A DNA stretch of 64,000 bases from Cytobacillus solani (GCF_001420595.1 NZ_LJIX01000006.1:1739361-1803360); one strand, 5' to 3'. Shown: positions 18,439 to 29,600, numbered from the stretch's first letter. The notes: generated from the sequence alone by a model not told the origin. Made by a program: numbers and translations.

Positions 18439-19371
18439 ATGTTTGAACATACAACAGTGTTATTAGAGGAAACGGTCGATGGTCTGAACATTCATCCTGA
18501 CGGAACCTATGTGGATTGTACGCTAGGAGGAGCAGGGCATAGTGAATTGATTTTGTCTAAACTCTCAGATAAAGGCAAACTTTATGCTTTTGATCAGGAT
18601 GATACAGCAATCGCGCATGCAAAAGAAAAGCTAGCTAAATATGGAGATCGAATAACAATTATTAAAAGTAATTTTCAGTATCTTCAAGAAGAGTTAGAAC
18701 ATCTAGGAGTTAAGCAGGTTGACGGAGTTTTATATGATTTAGGTGTCTCATCTCCGCAATTAGATACCCCTGAGCGAGGATTCAGTTATCATCATGATGC
18801 TCCTCTGGATATGAGGATGGATACGGAAGCAAAGTTTTCAGCCTTTGATGTTGTTAATCATTGGAGTTATTCAGATTTAGTGAAAATCTTCTTTAAATAC
18901 GGAGAAGAAAAATTTTCGAAGCAAATTGCCAGGAAAATTGAGGCGGCAAGGGAAACAGCTCCGATTGAAACAACTGGTGAGCTTGTTGAACTTATAAAAG
19001 AAGCCATCCCAGCCCCTGCAAGAAGAAAGGGCGGACATCCGGCAAAGCGGGTTTTTCAGGCGATTCGAATTGCTGTTAATGATGAATTGGGAGTTTTTGA
19101 AAAGTCATTAGAGCAAGCAATTGACATACTTAAATCTAGTGGAAGAATTAGCGTAATTACCTTCCATTCGCTAGAGGATAGAATTTGTAAAGCTGCATTT
19201 AAAAAAGCAAGCGAGACACCTAATCTGCCACCAGGGCTGCCGGTTATTCCGGAAGAGTATAAGCCCATTTTAAAATTAATTACAAGAAAACCGACTCTTC
19301 CATCTGAAGAGGAGCTTCTGCATAATAATCGTGCAAGATCTGCAAAGCTGCGTGTCGCTGAGAAGCTATGA
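18439..19371 (+). CDS. rsmH: 16S rRNA (cytosine(1402)-N(4))-methyltransferase RsmH
   Basis: RsmH (MraW) N4-methylates C1402 of 16S rRNA in the decoding centre. The 310-residue protein starts [19 protein letters not shown]-binding motif [15 protein letters not shown] (about 26-40) and [15 protein letters not shown] (about 95-109) with [11 protein letters not shown] near 236 are all present. The ATG 18439 follows AAAGGTGG (18424-18431). It is 32 bases after mraZ and 36 before ftsL. Confidence 0.97.
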   Translation: MFEHTTVLLEETVDGLNIHPDGTYVDCTLGGAGHSELILSKLSDKGKLYAFDQDDTAIAHAKEKLAKYGDRITIIKSNFQYLQEELEHLGVKQVDGVLYDLGVSSPQLDTPERGFSYHHDAPLDMRMDTEAKFSAFDVVNHWSYSDLVKIFFKYGEEKFSKQIARKIEAARETAPIETTGELVELIKEAIPAPARRKGGHPAKRVFQAIRIAVNDELGVFEKSLEQAIDILKSSGRISVITFHSLEDRICKAAFKKASETPNLPPGLPVIPEEYKPILKLITRKPTLPSEEELLHNNRARSAKLRVAEKL

Positions 19372-19407
19372 GATTTTTGAAAAACAAATTGAAACAGGAG
19401 GGAATTT

Positions 19408-19773
19408 ATGGGTAACTTAGCGCGAAAGCTCCAACAAGAGCAACATCATGAGCAGCAGAAACAAATGGTAAAGGCACCAAAAAAAGTAAAGGTAAGAAGT
19501 CCATGGCTTTCTCCTGGCGAAAAGATTTTGGGAATTATTTTTACGGGGATTGTTTGTTTTGGAGCAGTTCACATCGTTTCTAATCAAGCGGATATATACG
19601 GAGTGAACAAAAATATCCAGGATACAAAAAAGATGATTCAAGAGCAGCAAAAAGTGAATGGTGATCTAGAAATGCAAGTCGGCGAGCTAAGTACATACGA
19701 ACGTATTTGGTCAAAAGCAAAAGAATTAGGTCTTAAATTAAATGAAAATAATGTTAAGGTTGTGCAAGATTAA
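19408..19773 (+). CDS. ftsL: cell division protein FtsL
   Basis: FtsL is a short bitopic septum protein that works with DivIC and DivIB to activate septal peptidoglycan synthesis. The 121-residue protein has a basic cytoplasmic N terminus (1-38, KAPKKVKVRSPW), one membrane helix (about 41-58) and an extracytoplasmic leucine-zipper-like coiled coil (about 64-105). The Shine-Dalgarno is CAGGAGGG (19396-19403). Its stop overlaps the pbpB start as TAATG. B. subtilis FtsL is unstable and rate-limiting; that regulation is not visible here. Confidence 0.93.
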   Translation: MGNLARKLQQEQHHEQQKQMVKAPKKVKVRSPWLSPGEKILGIIFTGIVCFGAVHIVSNQADIYGVNKNIQDTKKMIQEQQKVNGDLEMQVGELSTYERIWSKAKELGLKLNENNVKVVQD

Positions 19774-22025
19774 TGATTAAAAAACAGCCGAATATTAATT
19801 TTGGAGCAGCGATATTATTTGTAATATTTGGTCTGCTCTTTTTTGTCTTACTGTATCGCTTTATTTCTATCCAGGTAACTGGGGAGGCCGGTGGAGAAAC
19901 ACTTGCGGTAAAAGCTCAGCAAAAGTATGAAAAGGAAAGAACAATTGAAGCGAAGCGTGGAACCATTTATGATCGAAATGGAGAAGTCATTGCAACCGAT
20001 ACAAACTCATATAAATTGATTGCGATTTTAGACAAGAGCATGACAACGAATAAAAAAAATCCAAAGCATGTAGTCAATCCGGATAAAACGGCAAGAGAGC
20101 TTGCAAAAGTAATTGATATGGAAGAGTCGGAGATTTATAGACTCTTAACGAAATTAAATGATGATGGTGAGCAGCCTTTCCAAGTAGAGTTTGGAAAAGC
20201 AGGAAGAGACTTATCCAATCAAAAGAAACGGGAAATTGAAGAGTTAAAACTACCGGGCATCACTTTTATTAAGGATACGAAACGATTCTATCCAAATGGA
20301 GTTTTTGCGTCCCATTTAGTCGGATATGTGGAGAAGAAGGAAAACGAAGATAATAAAACAGAAACAGTCGGCATGTTAGGACTTGAACAAAGCCTAAACG
20401 ATGTCCTGACGGGGAAAAATGGAAAAGTTAATTATGAAAGTGATATTTGGGGATATTTATTAGCGGACAGCAAGGAAAAAGTAACACCTGCTGTTGATGG
20501 AAAGGAAATTTATTTAACACTCGATAAGAAAATCCAAACATTCCTTGAGGATTCAATGAGCAAAGTGAATGAAAAATACAAGCCTAAAAAGATGATTGCC
20601 ATTGTTGCAGACCCGAAAACAGGGGAAATTCTTGCGATGTCACAAAGACCTTCTTTTCATCCGAAGACAAAGGAAGGAATTTCTGAGACATGGCATAACG
20701 AAGCAGTAGAGAACTCCTTTGAACCCGGCTCAACAATGAAAATTTTCACATTAGCTGCGGCAATTGAAGAAGGAGTCTTTAATCCGAATGATTTATATAA
20801 ATCAGGCCGATATGCTGTAGATCCAAAATCGAGACCTGTCGGTGACCATAATAGAGGACAAGGTTGGGGAACAATATCGTACTATGAAGGTGTTCTTCGT
20901 TCATCAAACGTTGCCTTTGCAAAAATTGTAAAAGAAAAGCTAGGATATGAGAAGTTCAGAGAATATCTATCGAAATTTAAATTGGATCAACCTACTGGCA
21001 TTGAATTGCCAAATGAGGCTGCAGGGAAAATTCAATATGAATGGCCACGGGATAAAGCAACAACAGGCTTCGGCCAAGCATCAACAATCACTCCAATTCA
21101 GCAGGTTCAAGCGGCAACAGCTGTCGCAAATGGTGGAAAGATGATGAAGCCCCATATCATTAGTAAAATTGTTGATCCAAATAAGAAAGATTCAGTAGAA
21201 AAAACAGAACCAGAAGTAGCGGGCAATCCAATTTCTGCTAAAACCGCAGATGAAGTAAGGAAAATATTGGAGGATGTTGTGTCCTCTCCAAAAGGGACTG
21301 GCTATAAACTATTTAATATTGAGGGCTATGAAGTTGCTGGAAAAACAGGTACAGCACAAATTCCGAAACCAGGAGGAGGATATTTAACTGGACGTCAAAA
21401 TCTTTTCTTTTCTTTTTTAGGAATGGCTCCGACCGATGATCCAAAATTAATCGTGTATGTAGCAGTCGAGCAGCCGCAAATCGATATTCATACGAGTGGT
21501 GCTCAGCCAGTCGCAGATATATTTAAACCAGTTATGAAGAGCAGTCTCCAATATTTAAATATCGAGCCTAAAGAACAGGCGAAAGTTCAATACGAAATAA
21601 TTCCAAGTGTGATTGGGGCATCTACTGAGGAAGCGAAAAATATACTTAGTAAGAAAGGTGTAAACCCAATTATAATGGGCAAGGGGAAAAAAGTTATCGA
21701 TCAACTTCCTGCAAAAGATACGAAACTGATGGCAGGGGAGAATGTCGTTCTATTAACAGATAATGAGCAAACAATCCCTGATATGACAGGCTGGTCATTA
21801 AGGGACGTCATGAAGGTTGCTAAATTAGGCAATTTAGAGTTGAATTCAGTTGGCAATGGCTATGTTGTCAAGCAAAATCTAAAACCAGGATCAACATTTA
21901 AAGAAGGAGATTATTTAATTGTTGAATTGGAGCTTCCGAGTAAGAAATACATGAAGACAAAAGAAGAAGAAGTTGCCGGAGATGAAGCTGTTTCCGAAGA
22001 AGAAAGCGTTGAAGTTCAAGATTAA
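19773..22025 (+). CDS. pbpB: penicillin-binding protein 2B, septal transpeptidase
   Basis: PBP2B (FtsI) is the class B transpeptidase that cross-links septal peptidoglycan. The 750-residue protein has an N-terminal membrane helix (about 11-31), a dimerisation domain and the transpeptidase domain with Ser320-Thr-Met-Lys, Ser377-Ser-Asn and Lys524-Thr-Gly. Two PASTA domains follow (about 605-665 and 666-725, for example IPSVIGASTEEAKNIL and IPDMTGWSLRDVMKV), and the tail is acidic (EEEVAGDEAVSEEESVE). It is the paralogue of the neighbouring spoVD and likely arose by tandem duplication. Confidence 0.95.
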   Translation: MIKKQPNINFGAAILFVIFGLLFFVLLYRFISIQVTGEAGGETLAVKAQQKYEKERTIEAKRGTIYDRNGEVIATDTNSYKLIAILDKSMTTNKKNPKHVVNPDKTARELAKVIDMEESEIYRLLTKLNDDGEQPFQVEFGKAGRDLSNQKKREIEELKLPGITFIKDTKRFYPNGVFASHLVGYVEKKENEDNKTETVGMLGLEQSLNDVLTGKNGKVNYESDIWGYLLADSKEKVTPAVDGKEIYLTLDKKIQTFLEDSMSKVNEKYKPKKMIAIVADPKTGEILAMSQRPSFHPKTKEGISETWHNEAVENSFEPGSTMKIFTLAAAIEEGVFNPNDLYKSGRYAVDPKSRPVGDHNRGQGWGTISYYEGVLRSSNVAFAKIVKEKLGYEKFREYLSKFKLDQPTGIELPNEAAGKIQYEWPRDKATTGFGQASTITPIQQVQAATAVANGGKMMKPHIISKIVDPNKKDSVEKTEPEVAGNPISAKTADEVRKILEDVVSSPKGTGYKLFNIEGYEVAGKTGTAQIPKPGGGYLTGRQNLFFSFLGMAPTDDPKLIVYVAVEQPQIDIHTSGAQPVADIFKPVMKSSLQYLNIEPKEQAKVQYEIIPSVIGASTEEAKNILSKKGVNPIIMGKGKKVIDQLPAKDTKLMAGENVVLLTDNEQTIPDMTGWSLRDVMKVAKLGNLELNSVGNGYVVKQNLKPGSTFKEGDYLIVELELPSKKYMKTKEEEVAGDEAVSEEESVEVQD

Positions 22026-22092
22026 ATATTCTATTCAAAAAGGTACAAGCATATATTGGAACGAGCCATAATCTAAGGAGGTTCGTTCTTGC

Positions 22093-24009
22093 ATGCGTGT
22101 TTCCAATGTAACAGTAAGAAAACGGTTGATGATCGCATTAGTAGTTGGAATCCTTGTCTTCTTTATTATTGATTTACGTCTTGGGTATGTACAGTTTTTT
22201 CTAAGCACGACTCTAACTGATGGAGCGAAGGAGTTATGGAGCAGGAATATTCCTTTTGAGCCGGAAAGAGGAGAAATAGTGGATCGAAACGGGGTGCCTC
22301 TTGCAACAAATGTGAGTGCACCAACGATATATGTTGTACCAAGACAAGTAAAGGACTCAAAAGTTACAGCGGAGAAATTAGCATCCGTTCTAAATGCTTC
22401 TAAAGAAAAAATTCAAGCTGACATTACAAAGAGTGAAATGTACGTAAGGATATCTGGCGGAAGAAAAATCTCTCATGAGAAAGCAAAGGAAATCAGGGCA
22501 TTAAATCTTGAAGGAGTCTATATTGGCGAAGATTCTAAACGCCATTATCCTTTCGGGGACTATTTATCACATGTGCTTGGCTTTGCGGGAATTGATAATC
22601 AAGGACTAATGGGACTAGAGCTATACTATGATAAAGAATTAAAGGGGAAAAAGGGATCTGTCCAGTTTTATGCGAATGCAAAGGGCGAGCGGATGAATGA
22701 TATGGCGGATGATTATCAGCCGCCCGTCGATGGTTTAGATTTAAGACTTACAATAGATTCGAAGGTTCAGACCATTATGGAACGAGAATTAGATATTGCT
22801 GAAGCGACGTATAATCCAGATGGTATTATCGCTATCGCAATGAATCCTAACAACGGGGAAATTTTAGGGATGGCGAGCAGACCAGGTTTTGATCCTGCAA
22901 ATTTCCGAAATGTTTCCTCAGATATTTTTAATCGGAATCTGCCAATTTGGAGTACGTATGAACCAGGGTCGACCTTCAAAATTATCACTTTAGCTGCCGC
23001 TTTGGAGGAAGGGAAGGTTGACTTAGATAAAGATCATTTTCATGATCCTGGCTATGTAAAAGTCGGTGGGGCACGCTTAAGATGCTGGAAGAAAGGCGGA
23101 CACGGAAGTCAGTCATTTCTAGAAGTTGTCCAAAATTCCTGTAACCCAGGCTTCGTTGAACTTGGGGAACGTCTGGGAAAGGAAAAACTGTTTAAATATA
23201 TTAAGGATTTTGGATTTGGAGAAAAAACAGGGATTGATCTACAAGGAGAAGGAACGGGAATCTTGTTTAATCTTGATCGGGTAGGTCCTGTAGAACAAGC
23301 AACAACTGCCTTTGGACAGGGGGTTTCTGTCACACCGATCCAGCAGGTAGCTGCCGTTTCTGCAGCAATAAATGGTGGTACCTTGTATACACCATATGTT
23401 GCAAAAGAACTGGTTGATCCTAAAACAGGGGAAATTGTGTTGAGGAAAACGCCTAACGCGAAACGAACAGTGATTTCCAAGGACACTTCAGATAAAATTC
23501 GGTACGCATTAGAAAGTGTTGTTGCTCAAGGAACGGGTGGAAATGCATTTATTGAAGGGTATCGAGTGGGCGGCAAGACAGGGACAGCACAAAAAGCGAA
23601 AGATGGAAAATACCTAGAAAATAATCATATTGTATCATTTATCGGATTTGCGCCTGCTGATGATCCTGAGCTTGTTGTATACGTAGCTGTTGATAATCCA
23701 AAAGGAACCATGCAATTTGGAGGGGTAGTTGCTGCTCCGATAGTAGGGAATATCATGAAGGATAGTTTAAGAGCGATGGGTGTTGAACCTAGAAAAGATC
23801 AAATAGAGAAAAAATATAAATGGCCTGATGTTCCGATGATTGAAGTGCCTGACTTAGTTGGAATAACAAAACAAGAATTAGGTGAATTATTTATCAATTT
23901 GAAAATAGATGCAAGCGGATCAGGGAATAAAGTAGTGAAACAGACGCCAGAAGCAGGCATAAAATTGAAAGAAGGCTCAACGATTCGACTATATTTTGAT
24001 GAGGAATAA
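22093..24009 (+). CDS. spoVD: stage V sporulation protein D (SpoVD), sporulation-specific PBP
   Basis: SpoVD is the class B penicillin-binding protein that, with SpoVE, makes the spore cortex. The 638-residue protein has an N-terminal membrane helix (about 12-33), the catalytic set Ser293-Thr-Phe-Lys, SCN in VVQNSCNPGFVE and Lys495-Thr-Gly-Thr, plus one C-terminal PASTA domain (IEVPDLVGITKQELGELF). The Cys in SCN matches the B. subtilis protein, where SpoVD is a thiol-disulfide-controlled enzyme (StoA/ResA); that control is inferred. Shine-Dalgarno AAGGAGG at 22075-22081. In B. subtilis the gene has a SigE promoter; no clear one could be read here. Confidence 0.95.
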   Translation: MRVSNVTVRKRLMIALVVGILVFFIIDLRLGYVQFFLSTTLTDGAKELWSRNIPFEPERGEIVDRNGVPLATNVSAPTIYVVPRQVKDSKVTAEKLASVLNASKEKIQADITKSEMYVRISGGRKISHEKAKEIRALNLEGVYIGEDSKRHYPFGDYLSHVLGFAGIDNQGLMGLELYYDKELKGKKGSVQFYANAKGERMNDMADDYQPPVDGLDLRLTIDSKVQTIMERELDIAEATYNPDGIIAIAMNPNNGEILGMASRPGFDPANFRNVSSDIFNRNLPIWSTYEPGSTFKIITLAAALEEGKVDLDKDHFHDPGYVKVGGARLRCWKKGGHGSQSFLEVVQNSCNPGFVELGERLGKEKLFKYIKDFGFGEKTGIDLQGEGTGILFNLDRVGPVEQATTAFGQGVSVTPIQQVAAVSAAINGGTLYTPYVAKELVDPKTGEIVLRKTPNAKRTVISKDTSDKIRYALESVVAQGTGGNAFIEGYRVGGKTGTAQKAKDGKYLENNHIVSFIGFAPADDPELVVYVAVDNPKGTMQFGGVVAAPIVGNIMKDSLRAMGVEPRKDQIEKKYKWPDVPMIEVPDLVGITKQELGELFINLKIDASGSGNKVVKQTPEAGIKLKEGSTIRLYFDEE

Positions 24010-24133
24010 ATTTATTAATGGGGCGGCGTCTATGCCGTCCGTATTTACACGCCTTTTTCCAGTTATAAACAAATAGCTAAAAAGATAGTTTTCATGTAAA
24101 ATGAAAATCGCGATGATTGTGGGGTTGATTGAA

Positions 24134-25594
24134 ATGAAATTACATACGCTCATTTCTTATTTGCAGCCATATAAGACTTATAGCGGAGATAACCCAGACA
24201 TCTCTTCAATAGAAAACGACAGTCGAAACATCCAGAAAGGCAGCCTGTTTATTTGTATTAAAGGATATAACGTTGACGGACATGACTATGCAGGATTAGC
24301 TGTTCAAAACGGAGCAGCTGCAATTATTGCTGAAAAGGATATGAACCTTACTGTTCCTGTCATTGTTGTTCCAGATTCAAAACGAGCCATGGCAGTGCTA
24401 GCTGATGCCTTTTTGGGACAGCCAAGCAGGGAGCTCCATTTAATTGGCATTACTGGTACAAATGGGAAAACAACTATTAGTCACTTAATTGAAAAGATTA
24501 TTTCTGATTCAGGTAAAAAAACAGGATTAATTGGAACGATGTATACAAAAATTGATGGAAAAGAATATGAAGTGAAAAATACGACGCCTGATAGTTTAAC
24601 CCTGCAGAAAATTTTCAAACAAATGGTAGATGAAGGGGTAAGCTCTACAGTGATGGAAGTTTCTTCTCATGCCCTTGATGAAGGACGAATTCATGGGTGT
24701 GACTTTAATATTGCTGTATTTTCAAATCTAACCCAGGACCACTTAGATTATCATAAAACAATGGAAGCTTATAAAAATGCAAAAGGGCTGCTATTTTCTC
24801 AGCTTGGCAGTTGTTTTTCTCATAATCCTCCTAAATTTGCAGTATTAAATAACGATGATGAAGCAACTAAATCGTATATTAGGGCAACGGCAGCACATAT
24901 CTTAACATACGGAATTGATCACAAAGCAGATCTTCAAGCAAAAAATATTCAGATGACGTCTACTGGAACAACATTTGAATTAATAAGTCCGTTTGGGGTA
25001 CATACCGTATCAATGCAATTGATCGGTAAATTCAGTGTGTATAATGTGCTTGCAAGTATTGGAGCAGGCATCGCTACTGGGATATCCATTGAGGAGATCA
25101 TTCATTCAATCAAGGAAGTACAGGGGGTTTCTGGACGTTTTGAAACAGTAGATGCCGGACAGGACTTTTCCGTTATAGTCGACTATTCTCATACGCCTGA
25201 TAGTTTAAAAAATGCTCTTTCGACAGTAAAGCAGTTCGCGAAGAAAAGAGTTTTTGTTATCGTAGGCTGTGGTGGGGATAGAGATCGATCGAAACGCCCG
25301 CTTATGGCTGAAATTGCTTGCCGCTTTAGCTCAGATCCGATTTTTACATCTGATAATCCGAGAAGTGAAGACCCGAATCAAATCTTAAAGGATATGGAAG
25401 AAGGCGTCCAAGGACATCCATACAAGTTAATTGCTGATCGGAAAGAGGCTATATATTATGCTGTGAAAGCTGCAAATGAAGGGGATGTTATTCTAATTGC
25501 TGGGAAAGGGCATGAAACATATCAACTAATAGGAAATCAGATCATCCATTTCGATGATCGAGAAGTAGCAAAAGAGGCGATAGAGGGGCGATAA
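24134..25594 (+). CDS. murE: UDP-N-acetylmuramoyl-L-alanyl-D-glutamate--2,6-diaminopimelate ligase
   Basis: MurE adds the third residue to the peptidoglycan stem peptide in the cytoplasm. The 486-residue protein has the ATP loop [13 protein letters not shown] (about 107-119) and the substrate motif DNPRSEDP (about 408-415). DNPR is the signature of meso-diaminopimelate-adding MurE, so the wall is meso-DAP type. ATG 24134 follows GGGGTTGATT (24121-24130); an ATG at 24101 would add 11 unconserved residues. It is separated by one base from the next gene. Confidence 0.96.
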   Translation: MKLHTLISYLQPYKTYSGDNPDISSIENDSRNIQKGSLFICIKGYNVDGHDYAGLAVQNGAAAIIAEKDMNLTVPVIVVPDSKRAMAVLADAFLGQPSRELHLIGITGTNGKTTISHLIEKIISDSGKKTGLIGTMYTKIDGKEYEVKNTTPDSLTLQKIFKQMVDEGVSSTVMEVSSHALDEGRIHGCDFNIAVFSNLTQDHLDYHKTMEAYKNAKGLLFSQLGSCFSHNPPKFAVLNNDDEATKSYIRATAAHILTYGIDHKADLQAKNIQMTSTGTTFELISPFGVHTVSMQLIGKFSVYNVLASIGAGIATGISIEEIIHSIKEVQGVSGRFETVDAGQDFSVIVDYSHTPDSLKNALSTVKQFAKKRVFVIVGCGGDRDRSKRPLMAEIACRFSSDPIFTSDNPRSEDPNQILKDMEEGVQGHPYKLIADRKEAIYYAVKAANEGDVILIAGKGHETYQLIGNQIIHFDDREVAKEAIEGR

Positions 25595-25595
25595 A

Positions 25596-26057
25596 ATGTT
25601 TTTAACGTATGGTGATTTAGCGAAACTGTTTCCAAATAAATATGGGATACAGGATCATGAGCTGTATTTTCATACGGTCGTGTCGAATTCAGCGGTATTG
25701 CAGCCTAAGGGGTTATTTATTCCTTTTGAAGATGGCTCAGGGAAGTTGAGTCAGGCAATTGAAAATGGAGCAATTGCTGCCCTGTGGGATGAGAAAGAAA
25801 ATATTCCTTCTTATACCCCAAATCATTTTCCAATTTTTATAACAAATGACTTATTGAAAGGCTTAAAGGACATGATGGAACTATATATAGAAAATTTAAG
25901 AAAAATGGAACAAACACGAAAAGAAGTGACAAATTTCCTTTTTTTAGATGAAGTGCGTCTGAAAGAAACAAAATCAACATATGATATTGCTGTAATGACG
26001 GAAAAAATACGTACAGTAAAGGAACGGCTCCAGATCGGAAAGGAGGGAGCGAAATGA
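25596..26057 (+). CDS. orphan MurE/MurF N-terminal-domain-like protein
   Basis: A 153-residue protein that I do not recognise as a named gene. Residues about 25-100 resemble the first (UDP-MurNAc-binding) domain of MurE/Mur[20 protein letters not shown] parallels the 'SRxVxPGDLFVAxxG' stretch, [13 protein letters not shown] parallels 'AIxxGAxAvl', and [17 protein letters not shown] parallels 'VxDtLxALxxLA'. The ATP-binding GTNGKT and the ligase domain are absent; the rest is a charged helical tail. It sits between murE and mraY, where many bacteria have murF, and overlaps mraY by 4 bases. It is either a remnant of murF or a retained regulatory or scaffold domain. Confidence 0.6.
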   Translation: MFLTYGDLAKLFPNKYGIQDHELYFHTVVSNSAVLQPKGLFIPFEDGSGKLSQAIENGAIAALWDEKENIPSYTPNHFPIFITNDLLKGLKDMMELYIENLRKMEQTRKEVTNFLFLDEVRLKETKSTYDIAVMTEKIRTVKERLQIGKEGAK

Positions 26058-27028
26058 TGGAGAAGGTTATTATTTTCACAATTATCATGGGCTTTTTAAT
26101 TTCTGCATTACTTTCTCCACTTTTTATTCCCTTCTTACGGAGGTTAAAGTTCGGGCAAAGTATTCGGGAGGAAGGTCCGCAGTCTCATCTGAAAAAATCA
26201 GGAACGCCAACTATGGGGGGAATCATGATTCTTCTCTCCATTACTGTTACAACCTTGGTAATGACTGGTAAATTCTCTGAGCCAACAATGAAAATCTATT
26301 TGCTCCTGCTAGTAACACTTGGCTTTGGTTTACTTGGCTTTTTAGATGATTTTATTAAAGTAGTTATGAAAAGAAACCTGGGATTGACTTCATTGCAAAA
26401 ATTGCTCGGTCAAATTGTCATTTCCGTCATTTTTTATCTTGTTCTAAGACAAAATGAGTTTTCAACTGCGATTCATATCCCATTAACAGACTACTCCTTT
26501 GAATTAGGATGGTTTTACGTTTTCTTTATTATTTTTTGGCTCGTTGGCTTTTCAAATGCTGTTAATCTTACCGATGGCTTAGATGGTCTTCTTTCAGGAA
26601 CAGCAGCAATCGCTTTTGGAGCGTTTGCTGTTTTGGCGTGGAATCTATCTCAATTTGAAATATCGATCTTTTCTGTAGCTGTTTCTGGAGCTGTACTAGG
26701 CTTTCTGGTTTTTAATGCCCATCCTGCAAAGGTTTTTATGGGAGATACGGGCTCGCTTGCATTAGGTGGAGCGATTGCTGCAGTTGCGATTTTAACAAAG
26801 CTTGAAATCATATTAATAATAATTGGTGGGGTATTTGTCATTGAAACCCTTTCAGTTATTCTGCAGGTTATTTCTTTTAAAACAACGGGAAGAAGAATTT
26901 TTCGCATGAGTCCATTACATCACCACTATGAGTTAGTAGGTTGGTCAGAGTGGCGTGTAGTTGTTACGTTTTGGACTGTTGGTTTACTTTGTGCAATTCT
27001 TGCAATTTATATCGAGGTGTGGATGTAA
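26054..27028 (+). CDS. mraY: phospho-N-acetylmuramoyl-pentapeptide-transferase
   Basis: MraY transfers phospho-MurNAc-pentapeptide to undecaprenyl phosphate, giving lipid I at the inner face of the membrane. The 324-residue protein has ten hydrophobic segments and the family motifs [10 protein letters not shown] (about 45-54), FLDDFIKV (about 96-103), [12 protein letters not shown] (about 169-180) and the HHHYEL loop near 290. ATGATG at the start gives two adjacent candidates; the first overlaps the previous stop as ATGA, with AAGGAGGG just before. Confidence 0.97.
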   Translation: MMEKVIIFTIIMGFLISALLSPLFIPFLRRLKFGQSIREEGPQSHLKKSGTPTMGGIMILLSITVTTLVMTGKFSEPTMKIYLLLLVTLGFGLLGFLDDFIKVVMKRNLGLTSLQKLLGQIVISVIFYLVLRQNEFSTAIHIPLTDYSFELGWFYVFFIIFWLVGFSNAVNLTDGLDGLLSGTAAIAFGAFAVLAWNLSQFEISIFSVAVSGAVLGFLVFNAHPAKVFMGDTGSLALGGAIAAVAILTKLEIILIIIGGVFVIETLSVILQVISFKTTGRRIFRMSPLHHHYELVGWSEWRVVVTFWTVGLLCAILAIYIEVWM

Positions 27029-28381
27029 TTGAAACAGGTTAATCACTATCTTCATAGAAAAGTACTAGTCCTGGGACTAGCAAAAAGCGGGGTTGCTGCA
27101 GCCTCTCTATTACATAAACTTGGTGCATTTGTAACCGTAAACGATTTTAAGCCGCTGTCAGAGAATATTGAAGCACAAGAGCTTCTTGAACAGGGTATTA
27201 CGGTGATTTGTGGGGGACACCCTGTAGAATTACTTGATGAAGGCTTTCAGCTAGTAGTCAAAAATCCAGGTATTCCTTATCACAATCCAATGATTAAAAG
27301 GGCGATTGAGATGGGGATCCCTGTCATTACAGAGGTGGAGCTTGCTTATCAAATATCGGAGGCACCCTTTGTTGCTATCACTGGAACGAACGGAAAGACA
27401 ACGACAACCACGCTTGTTTTTGACATGCTGAAAAAAGGGGGAAAGCTCCCGCTTATCGCAGGGAATATTGGAACGGTTGCTTCCAGAGTTGCCCAGAAAG
27501 CTGCTCCTGAAAACACGATTGTTATTGAGCTTTCCTCATTTCAGCTAATGGGGATTGAGACATTTAACCCAAGAATCGCAATATTAACTAATCTTTACGA
27601 TGCACATCTCGATTATCATGGGACAAGAAAAGAATACGTACAAGCAAAAGCAAATATTACTAAAAACCAGACATCCAATGAATTTTTTATCGTCAATGCT
27701 GAGCAAGAGGAAACGATGGCTGTTGCGAAAGAGTCTAATGCCAGTATTATTCCTTTTTCAACAAAACGAATATTGGAGGCTGGAGCCTATATTCGTGAAG
27801 GCTGGATTTATTTTAATGATGAACCAGTAATGGAAACAAAGGATATTCTTTTACCTGGAGCACATAATTTAGAGAATATTTTATCGGCAGTTGCAGCGGT
27901 AAAGCTGTCAGGTGTAAGTAATGAAGCAATATTTAACGTGTTGAATACGTTCTCGGGAGTTAAGCATCGTCTGCAATTTATTTCTGAATTTAAGGAAAGA
28001 AAATTTTACAATGATTCAAAGGCAACGAATATGCTGGCAACACAAAATGCAATTGCTGCCTTCAAAGAGCCGATTATTCTATTGGCTGGTGGATTGGATC
28101 GCGGGAATGAATTTGATGAGTTAGTTCCGTTTTTAAAGAATGTGAAAACTGTTGTTACATTCGGACAAACAGCAGAAAAAATCGAACGTGCAGCGAAAAG
28201 TGCAGGAATAAAAACAATTAAGCGTGTCGATAATGTGGAAAAAGCCGTACCCGCAGCCTACCAGCTATCTGATCCAGGGGATGTGATTCTTTTATCACCC
28301 GCGTGTGCTAGCTGGGATCAATACAAAACTTTTGAGGTCAGGGGAGACATTTTTATACAAGCGGTGCATATGCTTAAGTAA
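27029..28381 (+). CDS. murD: UDP-N-acetylmuramoylalanine--D-glutamate ligase
   Basis: MurD adds D-glutamate to UDP-MurNAc-L-Ala. The 450-residue protein has a Rossmann-like N domain ([19 protein letters not shown], about 13-31) and the ATP loop [14 protein letters not shown] (about 116-129). [12 protein letters not shown] near 331-342 (family: SKATN) lies at the substrate site. The start is a TTG directly after the mraY stop, with GAGGTG (27014-27019) as Shine-Dalgarno. Confidence 0.96.
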   Translation: MKQVNHYLHRKVLVLGLAKSGVAAASLLHKLGAFVTVNDFKPLSENIEAQELLEQGITVICGGHPVELLDEGFQLVVKNPGIPYHNPMIKRAIEMGIPVITEVELAYQISEAPFVAITGTNGKTTTTTLVFDMLKKGGKLPLIAGNIGTVASRVAQKAAPENTIVIELSSFQLMGIETFNPRIAILTNLYDAHLDYHGTRKEYVQAKANITKNQTSNEFFIVNAEQEETMAVAKESNASIIPFSTKRILEAGAYIREGWIYFNDEPVMETKDILLPGAHNLENILSAVAAVKLSGVSNEAIFNVLNTFSGVKHRLQFISEFKERKFYNDSKATNMLATQNAIAAFKEPIILLAGGLDRGNEFDELVPFLKNVKTVVTFGQTAEKIERAAKSAGIKTIKRVDNVEKAVPAAYQLSDPGDVILLSPACASWDQYKTFEVRGDIFIQAVHMLK

Positions 28382-28493
28382 GGGCTTGGACACGATTTAT
28401 TAGAGATACAGCATGGTGAGTCATCTTATTCGCTTGTATGCGAGTTAAAGCTTTCGTTACAAAGCCCAAAAACTTGCATTCGAGGTGTTTTAG

Positions 28494-29594
28494 TTGCCAA
28501 CAAAAAGAACGACTCCCGATCTAATATTAATAATCGTCACACTAACATTGCTTGCTGTAGGGCTAACAATGGTATACAGTGCGAGTGCTGTATGGGCAGA
28601 GTATAAATTTAATGATTCCTTCTTCTTTGCGAAAAGACAGATGCTATTTGCTGCGGTTGGGATTGCAGCCATGTTTTTCATTATGAACATTGATTACTGG
28701 ACTTGGAGAACATGGGCTAAAGTTATTATTATTATCTGCTTTGTTTTATTAATAATCGTATTAATTCCAGGGATTGGAAATGAAAGAAATGGCTCTAGGA
28801 GCTGGATTGGTGTAGGTGCTTTTTCTATTCAGCCCTCTGAATTTATGAAGCTTGCGATGATTTCGTTTTTAGCAAAATTTTTATCTGAAAAGCAGAAGCT
28901 GATTACTTCATTTAAAAAAGGTTTGGTTCCCTCTTTGGGATTAGTATTTTTAGCTTTTGGACTCATTATGCTTCAGCCTGATTTAGGAACAGGGACCGTG
29001 ATGGTCGGCACTTGCATTGTTATGATCTTTATTGCTGGTGCAAGGATTCGCCATTTTGTCATACTCGGACTTATTGGTCTATCTGGATTTGTAGGTCTTG
29101 TTCTTTCGGCTCCTTATCGGATGAAACGGATTACATCATTCTTAGACCCATGGGAAGATCCTTTAGGAAGCGGCTTTCAAATTATTCAATCCCTATATGC
29201 AATTGGTCCAGGAGGATTATTCGGATTAGGTCTTGGACAAAGCAGGCAGAAATTTTTTTACTTGCCTGAACCGCAAACAGATTTTATTTTCGCTATTTTG
29301 TCGGAGGAGCTTGGGTTTATTGGCGGTTCATTCGTTATCATATTATTTGCCCTGCTGTTGTGGAGGGGTATAAGGATTGCGCTTGGGGCACCGGATTTAT
29401 ATGGAAGCTTTCTTGCAGTAGGTGTAGTGGCTATGGTGGCCATTCAGGTTATGATTAACATTGGAGTTGTTACCGGATTAATGCCTGTTACTGGTATTAC
29501 GCTTCCTTTTTTAAGTTATGGGGGATCTTCATTAACCCTTATGCTGATGGCCATCGGCGTATTATTGAATATAAGCCGTTACTCAAGATTTTAA
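28494..29594 (+). CDS. spoVE: stage V sporulation protein E (SpoVE), SEDS glycosyltransferase
   Basis: SpoVE is a SEDS-family peptidoglycan polymerase that works with SpoVD in cortex synthesis. The 366-residue protein has about ten membrane segments and the SEDS signatures SRSWIGVGAFSIQPSEFMK (about 101-119) and PVTGITLPFLSYGGSS (about 329-344). Start TTG at 28494 follows GAGGTG (28482-28487). A vegetative FtsW is expected elsewhere on the chromosome; location in the mur cluster before murG identifies this one as SpoVE. The 112-bp gap before it probably holds a sporulation promoter that I could not define. Confidence 0.93.
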   Translation: MPTKRTTPDLILIIVTLTLLAVGLTMVYSASAVWAEYKFNDSFFFAKRQMLFAAVGIAAMFFIMNIDYWTWRTWAKVIIIICFVLLIIVLIPGIGNERNGSRSWIGVGAFSIQPSEFMKLAMISFLAKFLSEKQKLITSFKKGLVPSLGLVFLAFGLIMLQPDLGTGTVMVGTCIVMIFIAGARIRHFVILGLIGLSGFVGLVLSAPYRMKRITSFLDPWEDPLGSGFQIIQSLYAIGPGGLFGLGLGQSRQKFFYLPEPQTDFIFAILSEELGFIGGSFVIILFALLLWRGIRIALGAPDLYGSFLAVGVVAMVAIQVMINIGVVTGLMPVTGITLPFLSYGGSSLTLMLMAIGVLLNISRYSRF

Positions 29595-29600
29595 GACCTG

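Noticed and set aside
22051-22074. ATATATT...CATAATCT as a SigE promoter of spoVD
   Set aside because: The spacer is only 9 bases, well short of the 13-15 needed.
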